From Verrucomicrobiales bacterium (lineage in GTDB: Bacteria; Verrucomicrobiota; Verrucomicrobiia; Verrucomicrobiales; DEV007): a stretch of 60,917 bases of DNA. The stretch spans positions 1 to 60,917 of the forward strand of contig JAEUHH010000087.1 in NCBI GenBank assembly GCA_016795505.1. The letters are read 5' to 3'. The position numbers and the translations under genes are program-made. The notes below the pieces were generated by a model. It saw nothing but the letters and a program-made list of their open reading frames with translations. It made no database searches and was not told the origin of the DNA. Positions 16,882 to 25,223 of the stretch are shown in pieces (within the stretch, counting starts at the first letter, position 1; the number at the start of each line of letters is the position of its first letter).

Positions 16882-16928
16882 TCGAAATCGTTTCGATTTT
16901 CATCGAACAATATTGAGATCCCGTCTCA
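16882..16928 (+). promoter_or_regulatory. Candidate operator region of the feo operon
   Basis: Two perfect inverted repeats precede feoA: TCGAAATCGTTTCGA (16882-16896) and TGAGATCCCGTCTCA (16914-16928), the second ending 18 bp before the ATG. The stretch is AT-rich compared with its surroundings. The arrangement suits a metal-responsive dimer such as a Fur or DtxR protein, but neither inverted repeat matches a classical Fur or DtxR box, so the regulator is open. Confidence 0.4.
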
Positions 16929-16946
16929 CATAGAGTTGTATCCCCC

Positions 16947-17213
16947 ATGATCGCACAAGACGCAGCGCCCCTGACCCAGGTTCCGGTCGGCTCGACCGCC
17001 CGGATCGATCGTTACCTGTCGGCGGACCCGGCGCTGCGCCGCTTCCGGGAACTCGGGATGCTGCCAGGGACGCTGATCAAGGTGGTCCGCCGCGCGCCGC
17101 TCGGCGATCCGATCGAAGTCGCAGTGGGCGCCTCGCTGCTCTCCATCCGGGGCGAGCAGGCCTCCCTGATCGCTGTTTCGCTGATTTCCGAAGCCGATCC
17201 CACCGCGGAATGA
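16947..17213 (+). CDS. feoA: FeoA, SH3-like cytoplasmic subunit of ferrous iron uptake
   Basis: An 88-residue protein with the FeoA pattern: the RELGMLPGTLIKVVRRAPLG block of the SH3-like barrel, then DPIEVAVGASLLSIR. FeoA interacts with FeoB and is needed for Fe2+ transport. Its TGA overlaps the feoB ATG (ATGA at 17210-17213), indicating translational coupling. Confidence 0.95.
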   Translation: MIAQDAAPLTQVPVGSTARIDRYLSADPALRRFRELGMLPGTLIKVVRRAPLGDPIEVAVGASLLSIRGEQASLIAVSLISEADPTAE

Positions 17214-19234
17214 GTGCCTCGCCAGCCGCCAAGCAAGCGCCGCGGGTGTTTGCCCTGGTCGGCAACCCGAATTGCGGGAAATCGACGCTGTTCAACGCCC
17301 TCACGGGCCTGCGGCAAAAGGTCTCGAACTACCCCGGCGTGACGGTGGAGCGCCGCGAGGGCACCGCCATCGGCCAGCACGGCGAAGCCATCCGCCTGCT
17401 CGACCTGCCGGGCGCGTACAGCCTGAATCCCCAGTCGCCGGACGAGGAAATCCTCCGCGATGTGCTGCTGGGCCGCCGCGCTGACACGCCCCGACCCGAT
17501 GCGGTGATCTGCGTGATCGATGCGACGAATGTCGAACGCCATTTCTATCTCGCCTCGCAGGTGCTGGAGCTCGGCCTGCCGACCATCCTGGTCCTGAACA
17601 TGACGGACATCGCCGAGGCGCACCACATCCGCATCGACCCCGAGCAACTCGCGGTGCGGCTGAATGTGCCGGTGATCCCGATGCGGGCGCATCAGCGCAA
17701 GGGGCTGCCGGAGCTGCGCATCGCCATGAGCCGGGCCGATCTCCCGCCATCGAACCACCAGGTGCCGCTGCCGGAGGAAGTCCACGGGCTGCTGGAGAAA
17801 TCGAGCACCGCGGACGCCAACCTGGCCCGGCATGCCGCCCTCTACCTCCCGGGCGCGGCCCGCGACCAGCTCGACCGGAATCAGGAGTGGGAAGACCGGC
17901 TCATCGCGGCCCGCTACGAGGCGATCCGGGAAATCTGCGAAGGCTCGGTGGAAAAACAGGCCGAGCCGGGCCATCGCACCCGGACGGACAAGCTCGACGC
18001 CGTCTTTTTGCACCCGGTGCTCGGCTGGGGCATCCTGCTGGCGGTGCTGGGCAGCCTGTTCATGCTGGTCTTCTCGGGCGCCGAACTGCCGATGCAGGGC
18101 ATCGACTGGATTTTCTCGCAGTTGTCCGATCTGGCCCGCGCCCACCTGCCGGAGGGCGACCTGACCGACCTGCTGGTCGATGGGGTGATCGCCGGGCTCA
18201 ACGGGGTGATCATTTTCCTGCCGCAGATCCTGATCCTCTTTTTCTTCATCGGTCTGATGGAGGACACCGGCTACCTGTCGCGCGTCGCCTTCCTGCTCGA
18301 CCGGTTCATGTCGCGGGTCGGGCTCCACGGCCGCTCGTTCATTCCCCTGCTCAGCGCCTACGCCTGCGCGGTGCCGGCGATCATGAGCACGCGGACCATC
18401 GAAAATCCCAAGGATCGCCTCGTCACCATCCTGGTGGCGCCCTTTGCCAGTTGCACCGCCCGGCTGCCCGTTTACATGCTGATGATCGCGACCCTGATCC
18501 CGAACGAGCAGGCGTCGTCGTCGTCCAAGGCCCTGCTCCTGCTCGGGATGTACGTGCTCGGCACGCTGGGCATCCTCGGGTTTGCCTGGTTGTTCAACAA
18601 GGTCCTGAAACGCAGCGTCAGCGCGCCCGGTCTGATGGAACTGCCCACCTACAAGGCGCCCTCGCTGCGGGCGGTGCTGGTGCAGATGTGGGAGCGCAGC
18701 CGGCTGTTTGTCCGGCGGGCGGGCACAGTCATTCTGGGGATTTCCATTCTGCTGTGGGCGGCCAACACCTACCCGAAATCACCCGGCGCCGATCCGGCCA
18801 CGCAGGCGGAAAACAGCTTCGCGGGCCGACTCGGCCACGCCATCGAGCCGGTCATCGCGCCGCTGGGCTATGACTGGCGCATCGGCGTGGGCATCGTGGC
18901 CTCGTTCGCGGCGCGGGAGGTCTTCGTCAGCGCGATGGCGATCAGTTTCCGGGTCGAAGAGAGCGACGACGAGGACGACACCATCACCCGGCTCCGCGAT
19001 CAGCTCTGGCTGGCCAAAAACGACGCGGGGAAAGCCTTGTTCACTCCCCTCACCTGCCTGAGCATCATGGTTTTCTACGTTTTCGCGCTCCAGTGCGCCA
19101 GCACCGTCGCCGTCGTCCGCCGGGAGACGAACAGTTGGCGCTGGCCGATCTTTCAATTCGCCTACATGACCGCGACCGCCTATCTGGCAGCCCTGTTGGT
19201 CTATCAGGGCGGTCGATTGCTGGGCTACGTCTGA
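17210..19234 (+). CDS. feoB: FeoB, GTP-driven ferrous iron transporter
   Basis: A 674-residue inner-membrane protein. The N-terminal G domain shows G1 (GNPNCGKST), G3 (DLPGAYSL) and G4 (NMTD). Residues from about 265 contain two Gate motifs with conserved Cys (for example AYACAVPAIMSTR and FASCTARLPVYML) and the hydrophobic helices of the transport domain. It is somewhat shorter than the E. coli protein (773). It lies second in the feoA-feoB-accessory operon. Confidence 0.97.
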   Translation: MSASPAAKQAPRVFALVGNPNCGKSTLFNALTGLRQKVSNYPGVTVERREGTAIGQHGEAIRLLDLPGAYSLNPQSPDEEILRDVLLGRRADTPRPDAVICVIDATNVERHFYLASQVLELGLPTILVLNMTDIAEAHHIRIDPEQLAVRLNVPVIPMRAHQRKGLPELRIAMSRADLPPSNHQVPLPEEVHGLLEKSSTADANLARHAALYLPGAARDQLDRNQEWEDRLIAARYEAIREICEGSVEKQAEPGHRTRTDKLDAVFLHPVLGWGILLAVLGSLFMLVFSGAELPMQGIDWIFSQLSDLARAHLPEGDLTDLLVDGVIAGLNGVIIFLPQILILFFFIGLMEDTGYLSRVAFLLDRFMSRVGLHGRSFIPLLSAYACAVPAIMSTRTIENPKDRLVTILVAPFASCTARLPVYMLMIATLIPNEQASSSSKALLLLGMYVLGTLGILGFAWLFNKVLKRSVSAPGLMELPTYKAPSLRAVLVQMWERSRLFVRRAGTVILGISILLWAANTYPKSPGADPATQAENSFAGRLGHAIEPVIAPLGYDWRIGVGIVASFAAREVFVSAMAISFRVEESDDEDDTITRLRDQLWLAKNDAGKALFTPLTCLSIMVFYVFALQCASTVAVVRRETNSWRWPIFQFAYMTATAYLAALLVYQGGRLLGYV

Positions 19235-19269
19235 CCGGTTCTGCCTCTCCGCTTTTTCCTTACCCCGCC

Positions 19270-19467
19270 ATGGATGGATTCACCGACATTCCGGGCCAAA
19301 CCCTCGCCGCCTGGGCCATCGTCGCGGCGACGGGCCTGCTGCTGGCCCGCTATGGATGGCGCAGGCTCCGCGCCACCGGCGGCACCGGAAAATCGGGCTG
19401 CGGAGGCGGCTGCGGCTGCCCGCGGAGCGGCGGAATCCCCGAAAAGCCCGAAAAAAAGGGACTCTAA
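19270..19467 (+). CDS. FeoB-associated Cys-rich membrane protein
   Basis: A 65-residue protein with one transmembrane helix (about residues 11-27, LAAWAIVAATGLLLARY) and a C-terminal cysteine cluster (GCGGGCGCP). This is the layout of the small FeoB-associated Cys-rich proteins often found after feoB and proposed to bind or relay iron. It begins 35 bp after feoB. Confidence 0.85.
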   Translation: MDGFTDIPGQTLAAWAIVAATGLLLARYGWRRLRATGGTGKSGCGGGCGCPRSGGIPEKPEKKGL

Positions 19468-19491
19468 ATATAAAATTCATAATTTTCGCAT

Positions 19492-19520
19492 TTGCTAGAT
19501 TGTTTAGAGGCGGTTACTAT
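19492..19520 (+). promoter_or_regulatory. Sigma70-like promoter of the exporter operon
   Basis: TTGCTA (19492-19497) and TACTAT (19515-19520) are separated by exactly 17 bp in an AT-rich stretch. Transcription would start near 19527, giving a leader of about 20 nt to the ATG at 19547 and ruling out a start inside the -10 box. Confidence 0.65.
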
Positions 19521-19546
19521 TGGGTCCAGACCAATTTCGCCGCTTC

Positions 19547-20800
19547 ATGGCTTTCCCTTTTCGGCATCCTTTTTCCCGGTTCCTTCCCGAGGCTCCCGCT
19601 GTCCCCCGTTTGGCGGGCTGGCAGGTGTTGACCTGTTTCGGGAGCCTGATCCTCGCCCTCGCCACCGGCGGGCCGGGAGCCATGGCTCAAGAGGCCCCCA
19701 AGCAGGCACCCTTTGCCTGGGCGCAGCCGGCCAAAAGCCAGCCCAAAGCCCCGGCCCACTCCGTCGGCCGCTCTGAGACGGCTCCGGTCGTCGAATCCGC
19801 CCCCGCCTGGGCCGGACAACCCATGGCGCCGGTCGCTCCCGTGCCGATCGATGCCATTCGCCGCGAGGTGCGGGCCGAAGTCGACCAGATGCCCCGCGTC
19901 ACCCCGACCGGCGCGCCGTCGTGGCATCGCCGCTACACGCTGGGACCGGGCGACACGCTGAATTTCTCCATGTACGACCGTCCCGACCTGTCCCGCGAGT
20001 CGGTGCCGATCGCGCCGGACGGAACCATCAGCTACCTGCAGGCCGTGGGCGTGAAAGCCGTTGGACGCTCCATCCCCGAGCTCCGCAAAGCCATTGAAAC
20101 CGCACTCGGGGAATACCACAAGTCGCCCAAGGTCATCGTGACGCCGGCCACGATCGGCAGCAAGCGGTTCACCATCATCGGCAAAGTCCGCGAGCCCGGC
20201 AGCTACCTGCTCGACCGGCCCCTGACCATTCTGGAGGGCATCGCGCTCGCCAAAGGCATCGAAGTCGGCTCCGTCGGCGGCACGTCACAGGAACTCGCCG
20301 ACCTCGACCGCTCGTTCGTCGCCCGCAACGGCCGGAAGCTGGATGTCGACCTCGCCAGCCTCTACTACCAGGGCAAACTCGCCGAAAATGCCTTCCTCGA
20401 GCCCAATGACTACATCTTCGTGGCTTCCAGCCTGAAGAACGAAGTCTACGTCCTCGGCGCCGTCGGTCGTCCCGGCCGCCTGAAGATGACCACCCGCCTC
20501 ACCGTCACGCGGGCCATCGCCCAGGCCGGCGGCTACTCGAAGGACGCCTACAAGAGCCGCGTCCTGCTCATCCGCGGCAGCATTCACAAGCCCGACGTGA
20601 CCGTGGTCAATGTCGGCGACATCCTGCGCGGCAAATCCAACGACATCCCCGTCGGCGACCGGGACATCATCTTTGTCGACAAGCGGCCCTTCGAGATGGT
20701 CGAGAAGGCGCTCGACTCCGCCATCTTCACCTTCGTCCAGACCGTCACCGCCGAGTCGATCAACGACGAATACAACGACATTTCCATCCCCGCCCAGTGA
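19547..20800 (+). CDS. Periplasmic polysaccharide export protein with SLBB domains (Wza-like) 1
   Basis: A 417-residue protein with a long signal region (TM about residues 30-48) and a Pro/Ala-rich linker. A polysaccharide-export domain follows (YTLGPGDTLNFSMYDRPDLS), then two SLBB-type repeats (FTIIGKVREPGSYLL and VYVLGAVGRPGRLKM). Wza-like proteins form the outer-membrane channel for capsule or exopolysaccharide. No lipobox is seen in this copy. It is translationally close to a second SLBB exporter at 20851. Confidence 0.88.
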   Translation: MAFPFRHPFSRFLPEAPAVPRLAGWQVLTCFGSLILALATGGPGAMAQEAPKQAPFAWAQPAKSQPKAPAHSVGRSETAPVVESAPAWAGQPMAPVAPVPIDAIRREVRAEVDQMPRVTPTGAPSWHRRYTLGPGDTLNFSMYDRPDLSRESVPIAPDGTISYLQAVGVKAVGRSIPELRKAIETALGEYHKSPKVIVTPATIGSKRFTIIGKVREPGSYLLDRPLTILEGIALAKGIEVGSVGGTSQELADLDRSFVARNGRKLDVDLASLYYQGKLAENAFLEPNDYIFVASSLKNEVYVLGAVGRPGRLKMTTRLTVTRAIAQAGGYSKDAYKSRVLLIRGSIHKPDVTVVNVGDILRGKSNDIPVGDRDIIFVDKRPFEMVEKALDSAIFTFVQTVTAESINDEYNDISIPAQ

Positions 20801-20850
20801 CCGCCCCCGCCGCCCGACCGGAGCCGTCCCGCCCCCGCCCTTCCCGTCCG

Positions 20851-21930
20851 ATGAGATCGCCCTTCCCCATCACCGCCGCCCTCGCGAGCCTGCTCCTGCT
20901 GTCGGGTTGCGCCATCCCGCAGGGAGAGCGCTTCGATGCAGAGGACCCGCTCGCCGAAGTCGGTGACGAACCGGACTTTCTCTCCCTCGATCTCGCCCGC
21001 CCCGTGCCGCCCGAGGCCCTGCGTCCCTCCGAGGCCCCCTACCGCGTCGGCCCCGGCGATGTCCTGGCCATCGAAGTGGCCGAGGATGCCCGCACCCGCG
21101 CCTCGGTGAAGGTCATGCCCGACGGCATGCTCTACTTCGATGTCGCCGAGGGCGTGAAAGTGACCGGCATGACGCTGAAGGAAGTCTCGGCCACCCTGTC
21201 CAAGAGCCTCGCCGGCGACTACCCGGCCGCGGTGGTCACGGTGAATCTCGCCGAGGCCCAGAGCCAGCGCTATTTCATCCTCGGTCAGGTGAAAAATCCC
21301 GGCGCCTACCCGCTCGGCAAGCCCACCACGGTCATCGAGGCGATCTCCCAGGCCGGCGGATTGTTTACCGCGCAGAATGTGACCGGCGACTCACAGGAGT
21401 TGGTCGACCTCGATCGCTCCCTGCTCATTCGCGGCGAGGAAATCATCCCGGTCGACTTCCGCGGTCTCGTCGAGCATGGCGACATGGGTCAGAATGCCTA
21501 CGTGCGTCCCGGCGACTATCTCTACCTGCCCTCCGTGCAACGCCGCGCCGTCTACGTGCTCGGCTCGGTGCAAAATCCCGGCCCAGTCTATTTCGACACC
21601 GATCCCACCATCCTCTCGTCCGTGGCCATGGCCGGCGGTCCCCGTCAGGATGCCGTCATCATCAATGCCCTCGTCATTCGCGGCTCGCTCACCCAGCCCA
21701 AGGTCGCCAAGGTCAATCTCCACGACATCATCCGCGGCCAGGCCTCCGACGCCCGCCTCGCTGCCGGCGACATCGTCTGGGTGCCCAATACGGTCTTCAC
21801 CAACCTGAAAAACTACACTCAGGCCGTCCTCGTCACCGCCGCCCAGGCCGTCGCCGTGCAGGAGGGCCTGTCCGTCCTCGGCAAGCAAACCGGCGGCGCC
21901 GGCGTGACCATCACTGCGGGCGGGGGTTGA
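20851..21930 (+). CDS. Polysaccharide export lipoprotein with SLBB domains (Wza-like) 2
   Basis: A 359-residue lipoprotein (lipobox LLSGC at about residue 18). It has the export motif YRVGPGDVLAIEV and two SLBB segments (YFILGQVKNPGAYPL and VYVLGSVQNPGPVYF). It is a paralogue of the preceding gene, beginning 50 bp after its stop; a GTG overlapping that stop (20797) is an alternative start but would put the signal peptide 18 residues in. Glycosyltransferases, Wzc or Wzx/Wzy are not present nearby. Confidence 0.88.
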   Translation: MRSPFPITAALASLLLLSGCAIPQGERFDAEDPLAEVGDEPDFLSLDLARPVPPEALRPSEAPYRVGPGDVLAIEVAEDARTRASVKVMPDGMLYFDVAEGVKVTGMTLKEVSATLSKSLAGDYPAAVVTVNLAEAQSQRYFILGQVKNPGAYPLGKPTTVIEAISQAGGLFTAQNVTGDSQELVDLDRSLLIRGEEIIPVDFRGLVEHGDMGQNAYVRPGDYLYLPSVQRRAVYVLGSVQNPGPVYFDTDPTILSSVAMAGGPRQDAVIINALVIRGSLTQPKVAKVNLHDIIRGQASDARLAAGDIVWVPNTVFTNLKNYTQAVLVTAAQAVAVQEGLSVLGKQTGGAGVTITAGGG

Positions 21931-22022
21931 GCGAGCGGCTTTGGGAGCCAGGAAAGGCCCGCTGGCTTGTCCCGCGTGGCAGCTTGAGGCAACCCCACGG
22001 TTTTGAGCGTCTTAGCCAAATA

Positions 22023-22087
22023 CGTAGCCGCCTTCGCCAGAAGGTGGCCCGGTGCCTTAGTTCCACGCTCTGGCGAGCGCGGCTACG
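22023..22087. repeat. 65-bp imperfect inverted repeat
   Basis: The outer arms are CGTAGCCG (22023-22030) and CGGCTACG (22080-22087). The arms continue inward with mismatches (CTTCGCCAGAAGGTGG facing CCACGCTCTGGCGAG). This long stem-loop lies in the 210-bp gap between the exporter operon and the convergent cNMP-binding gene and could act as a terminator or be a MITE/REP-type element. Confidence 0.65.
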
Positions 22088-22140
22088 AATCATTCTGATT
22101 TGCTCTAGAGTCCGATCGCCTTTCGGGAGCTCCCCCTCCC

Positions 22141-22617
22141 TCAAAACTCGCGGTCCAAATGGTGGTCCACCAGCCGCCGCAGGACGGCGTTGAGCGTGGC
22201 GACATGGACCCCTTCGTCCTCGTCGGCGTCTTCCACCGCCGTTTCGAGTTGCTCGCGCAACTCGACGAATTCATCAGTCAGGTTCTTCAGCCGCCGGGCC
22301 AGCAATCGGGCGACGAGACCCATCAATTCCGGACGCGCCGCGAAAAAGCGGGCGCCATCCTCGATTTCAAACGCCTCCGTCGGCTCTACCGCCACCACGC
22401 TGGCGGCCCGGCTTTGATCCAGCAGGACAGCCACCTCCCCGAGCACACTGCCGGCCGAGGACAGGCGGTTGATCAGGGTGCCGCGCTTGGAAATTTCGAC
22501 CACCCCGCGTTTCAACACGTAGCAGCGACCATCCTTGCGGTTTTCTTCCAGAATCACCTCTCCGGCGGCAAATTCACGGACCGGCAGCCCGGTGCAGTAG
22601 TCGATCAGGGTGCTCAT
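22141..22617 (-). CDS. Cyclic-nucleotide-binding domain protein
   Basis: A 158-residue protein. Residues 1-105 form a cNMP-binding beta-roll (FAAGEVILEENRKDGRCYVL, then SVLGEVAVLLDQSRAASVVA, equivalent to the phosphate-binding cassette). A short coiled-coil-like helix with an acidic stretch (VEDADEDEG) follows. There is no HTH, so it is a sensor or docking module rather than a CRP-type regulator. It is the last gene of the moxR-LRR-cNMP cluster, 30 bp after the LRR gene. Confidence 0.8.
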   Translation of the reverse strand: MSTLIDYCTGLPVREFAAGEVILEENRKDGRCYVLKRGVVEISKRGTLINRLSSAGSVLGEVAVLLDQSRAASVVAVEPTEAFEIEDGARFFAARPELMGLVARLLARRLKNLTDEFVELREQLETAVEDADEDEGVHVATLNAVLRRLVDHHLDREF

Positions 22618-22647
22618 GGGACGGTTCGAGAAAAAGGACGCGGCGCT

Positions 22648-23925
22648 TCAGCCCTCGGAGATCGTGAAGTCGAAGATCACCTCCGGCCGGACCTTCCGCA
22701 TCTCGATGAGCCGGGCCATCGGAATGCCGGAGCCACCCAACTGAACAATCTCCAGCGCCGGCAGTTGCCCGAAAATCGCCGGATCGACTACCGCGCGACA
22801 GCCCGCCAGGTTCAACTCGCGCAATTGGCCGAGTTGGGTCAGCGGCGTGAGGTCCGCCAGCCGGTCACAGCCCGACAGATCGAGCCGCTCCAAGCCAGTC
22901 GCCCGCTCGATGCCCTCCAGCGATGTCAGCGCCGGGCAGTGCACCACCGCCGCGAAGCCCGTCAGCGAAGCCGGAAATCCCCGCAGCGACGCGAGATTCT
23001 CGCAGCCCTCGACATGCAGCTCGGTGAGCTGGTTCAGCCCCGACAACAGGCTCAAGTCGGTCAATTCCGGCCGACCGCCCAGTTGCAGCCCCTCCAGCGA
23101 GGTCAGCTTGCCGATGTCGGCCAGATTGGAGACGGCCGCGGCATTCCGCACATTCAGCATCACCAGCAACGTCAGCCGGTCGAGCCCGTTCAGGTGCTTC
23201 AGCGCGTGGCAGGTGCTCACATCCAGATCGGTCAGCGCCGCCGCCTGTTCCAGGCCGCCGATCTCGGGAAGCGCCCGGCAGCCTTCCAGAAACAATTGCC
23301 GCAGCCCGCCGGCCCCGGCGACATCGAGCGAGGTGAGCCCCTCGCAGCGGCTCAAATACAGATTCTGCACGCCCGGCAGCGCCGCCAGGCTCACCGTCGT
23401 CAGCCGGTTGCTGCCGCTGGCATCGAGATTGGTCAGCGCCGGCAGATCCTTCAGCCCCGACAGATCCGTGAGCGCGGGACTGTCGGGCACCACCACTTCG
23501 ATCAGCGACGGCAGCCCCTGCACGCCGTCGACCGAGGCCAGTTCGGGGCAGCCGATCGCGATCAGCGAGACCAGCGAATCCAGCCCCTCGACCCCGCGCA
23601 GCGAAGCCAGCTTCGGGCTGCCGGAAAGGTCCAGCGTCTTCACCGGCCCCGCCGTTTTCAGCAAAGCCGCCACCGGCGTCAGGTCGGTCAGCGACTCGTG
23701 GTTCAGCACCACGGTCACGCCCGTGCCCTCCGGCTCGACATCGACCTCCGCGCCCCACTCGGCCCGCAGCGCCTCGCGCGCCCGCTCCCGGCCCTGCCCT
23801 TTCCACCAGATCAGCGCCAGCACCACTGCGGACAGGCCGATCAGGATGAAAACCAGGGCTTTCGGGCTCAGGCCACCACGGGGGGCGGCGTCGGAGGCTG
23901 GCGGAGGAGTCGTGGGGTTATCCAT
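22648..23925 (-). CDS. Membrane-anchored leucine-rich-repeat protein
   Basis: A 425-residue protein with a Pro-rich N-terminus, one TM helix (about residues 25-41) and then about 14 LRR units of 22-24 residues (for example LTNLDASGSNRLTTVSLAAL and LERLDLSGCDRLADLTPL). The arrangement indicates a cell-surface or periplasmic solenoid for protein binding. The ATG at 23925 lies 26 bp after the MoxR stop, consistent with one transcript. Confidence 0.8.
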   Translation of the reverse strand: MDNPTTPPPASDAAPRGGLSPKALVFILIGLSAVVLALIWWKGQGRERAREALRAEWGAEVDVEPEGTGVTVVLNHESLTDLTPVAALLKTAGPVKTLDLSGSPKLASLRGVEGLDSLVSLIAIGCPELASVDGVQGLPSLIEVVVPDSPALTDLSGLKDLPALTNLDASGSNRLTTVSLAALPGVQNLYLSRCEGLTSLDVAGAGGLRQLFLEGCRALPEIGGLEQAAALTDLDVSTCHALKHLNGLDRLTLLVMLNVRNAAAVSNLADIGKLTSLEGLQLGGRPELTDLSLLSGLNQLTELHVEGCENLASLRGFPASLTGFAAVVHCPALTSLEGIERATGLERLDLSGCDRLADLTPLTQLGQLRELNLAGCRAVVDPAIFGQLPALEIVQLGGSGIPMARLIEMRKVRPEVIFDFTISEG

Positions 23926-23951
23926 GGATTCAGTTTCCGAAAAATCCGGCT

Positions 23952-24953
23952 TCACGGCACCGGCGTGCGCTCCAGGATGCGGTCCACGATCCACTCACTG
24001 GTGATTTCTTCCGCCTCGGCTTCGTAGGTCAGCAGGATGCGGTGACGCAACACATCATGAGCCAGGCTCTTGATGTCCTGCGGGACCACGTAGCCCCGGC
24101 CGGAGAGAAAAGCCACCGCCTTGGCCGCGAGCGTCAGGTTGATGGTGCCCCGCGGAGACGATCCCGCCCGGATCAGCGGTTTCAGGGCCGGATCGATGAT
24201 CTCCGGGTAGCGGGTCGCGTGGATGATGGAGACGATGTAGTCCTTCACCGCGTCATCCACATAGATGTAGTTCACCAGCTCCCGGCTTTGGATGACCGTG
24301 GCTGGCTCCACGATCGCCCGGGTGCGCACCTTCGGCGCCGACGTGCTCATGCGGTCGAGGATTTCCCGCTCCTCCTCCGGCGACGGATACGTGACCAGCA
24401 CCTTCAGGAGAAAGCGGTCGAGCTGCGCCTCCGGCAGCGTGTAGGTGCCCTCTTGGTCGATCGGGTTTTGCGTCGCCATGACCAGGAACGGGTCCGGCAG
24501 CCGGTAGGTCGTGTCGCCGATGGTCACCTGCCGCTCCTGCATCGCCTCCAGCAGCGCGCTCTGCACCTTGGCCGGGGCGCGGTTGATCTCATCGGCCAGC
24601 ACCAGATTCGCAAAGACCGGGCCGAGGCGCGGCGAGAATTCGGTGGTCTGCGGATTGTAGATCAGCGTGCCGATCAAGTCGGCCGGCAGCAGGTCGGGCG
24701 TGAACTGGATGCGCGAGAAATTCGCGTGCAAAGAGCCGGCCAGCGCGTTCACCGTCAGCGTCTTGGCCAGACCGGGCACCCCTTCCAGCAGGATGTGGCC
24801 ATTCGTCAGCAGGCCGATCAGCAGCCGGTCCACCAGATCCAACTGCCCCACGATGACCCGGGCCATTTCCTCCCGGACCGCATGCACCCAGGCACCCTGA
24901 TGTTGGATCTGCTCGGAGAGCTGCTCGGTGTCGATCTGATGGACGGAGGGCAT
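23952..24953 (-). CDS. moxR: MoxR-family AAA+ ATPase
   Basis: A 333-residue AAA+ protein with Walker A (GVPGLAKT), Walker B (LADEINRA), sensor 1 (MATQNP) and the GTYTLPEAQLDRF segment that marks the MoxR family. MoxR proteins act as chaperones for partner complexes, often vWA/DUF58 proteins, in metal insertion or stress responses. No DUF58 or vWA partner follows here; an LRR membrane protein and a cNMP sensor take its place. Confidence 0.95.
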   Translation of the reverse strand: MPSVHQIDTEQLSEQIQHQGAWVHAVREEMARVIVGQLDLVDRLLIGLLTNGHILLEGVPGLAKTLTVNALAGSLHANFSRIQFTPDLLPADLIGTLIYNPQTTEFSPRLGPVFANLVLADEINRAPAKVQSALLEAMQERQVTIGDTTYRLPDPFLVMATQNPIDQEGTYTLPEAQLDRFLLKVLVTYPSPEEEREILDRMSTSAPKVRTRAIVEPATVIQSRELVNYIYVDDAVKDYIVSIIHATRYPEIIDPALKPLIRAGSSPRGTINLTLAAKAVAFLSGRGYVVPQDIKSLAHDVLRHRILLTYEAEAEEITSEWIVDRILERTPVP

Positions 24954-25112
24954 GGGAAGGATCGGAAAAGCCGTATCATGCCGGAGAATGCCCGGAGATC
25001 AAGCAGCATCCCCCGGACGTGCCGGCTCACTAGGCTGCCGCCCCCCAGGAGCCGGAGTGATCGGCTTGGATTGCGCGAAGGCCCCTCGGCTCGAGGGCGG
25101 CGAAGGAAAGGA

Positions 25113-25206
25113 ATCCGATGGCAGAGGGTATGGGCGGAGAGGAAACAGGATTCAATCGGAGATGAGACAGGGTTGGATCGGCGATCAGACCGGGTCTGAT
25201 CGTCAG
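25113..25206. repeat. 22-bp tandem repeat family, locus 3
   Basis: Four units in 22-bp register start near 25113, 25135, 25157 and 25179; the last two are best conserved. The last one contains the perfect palindrome CGATCAGACC-G-GGTCTGATCG (21 bp, 25181-25201). The array sits between the moxR start and the potD stop, ending 18 bp before potD's stop codon. Confidence 0.85.
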
Positions 25207-25223
25207 CTCGGACACCTCTGTCC

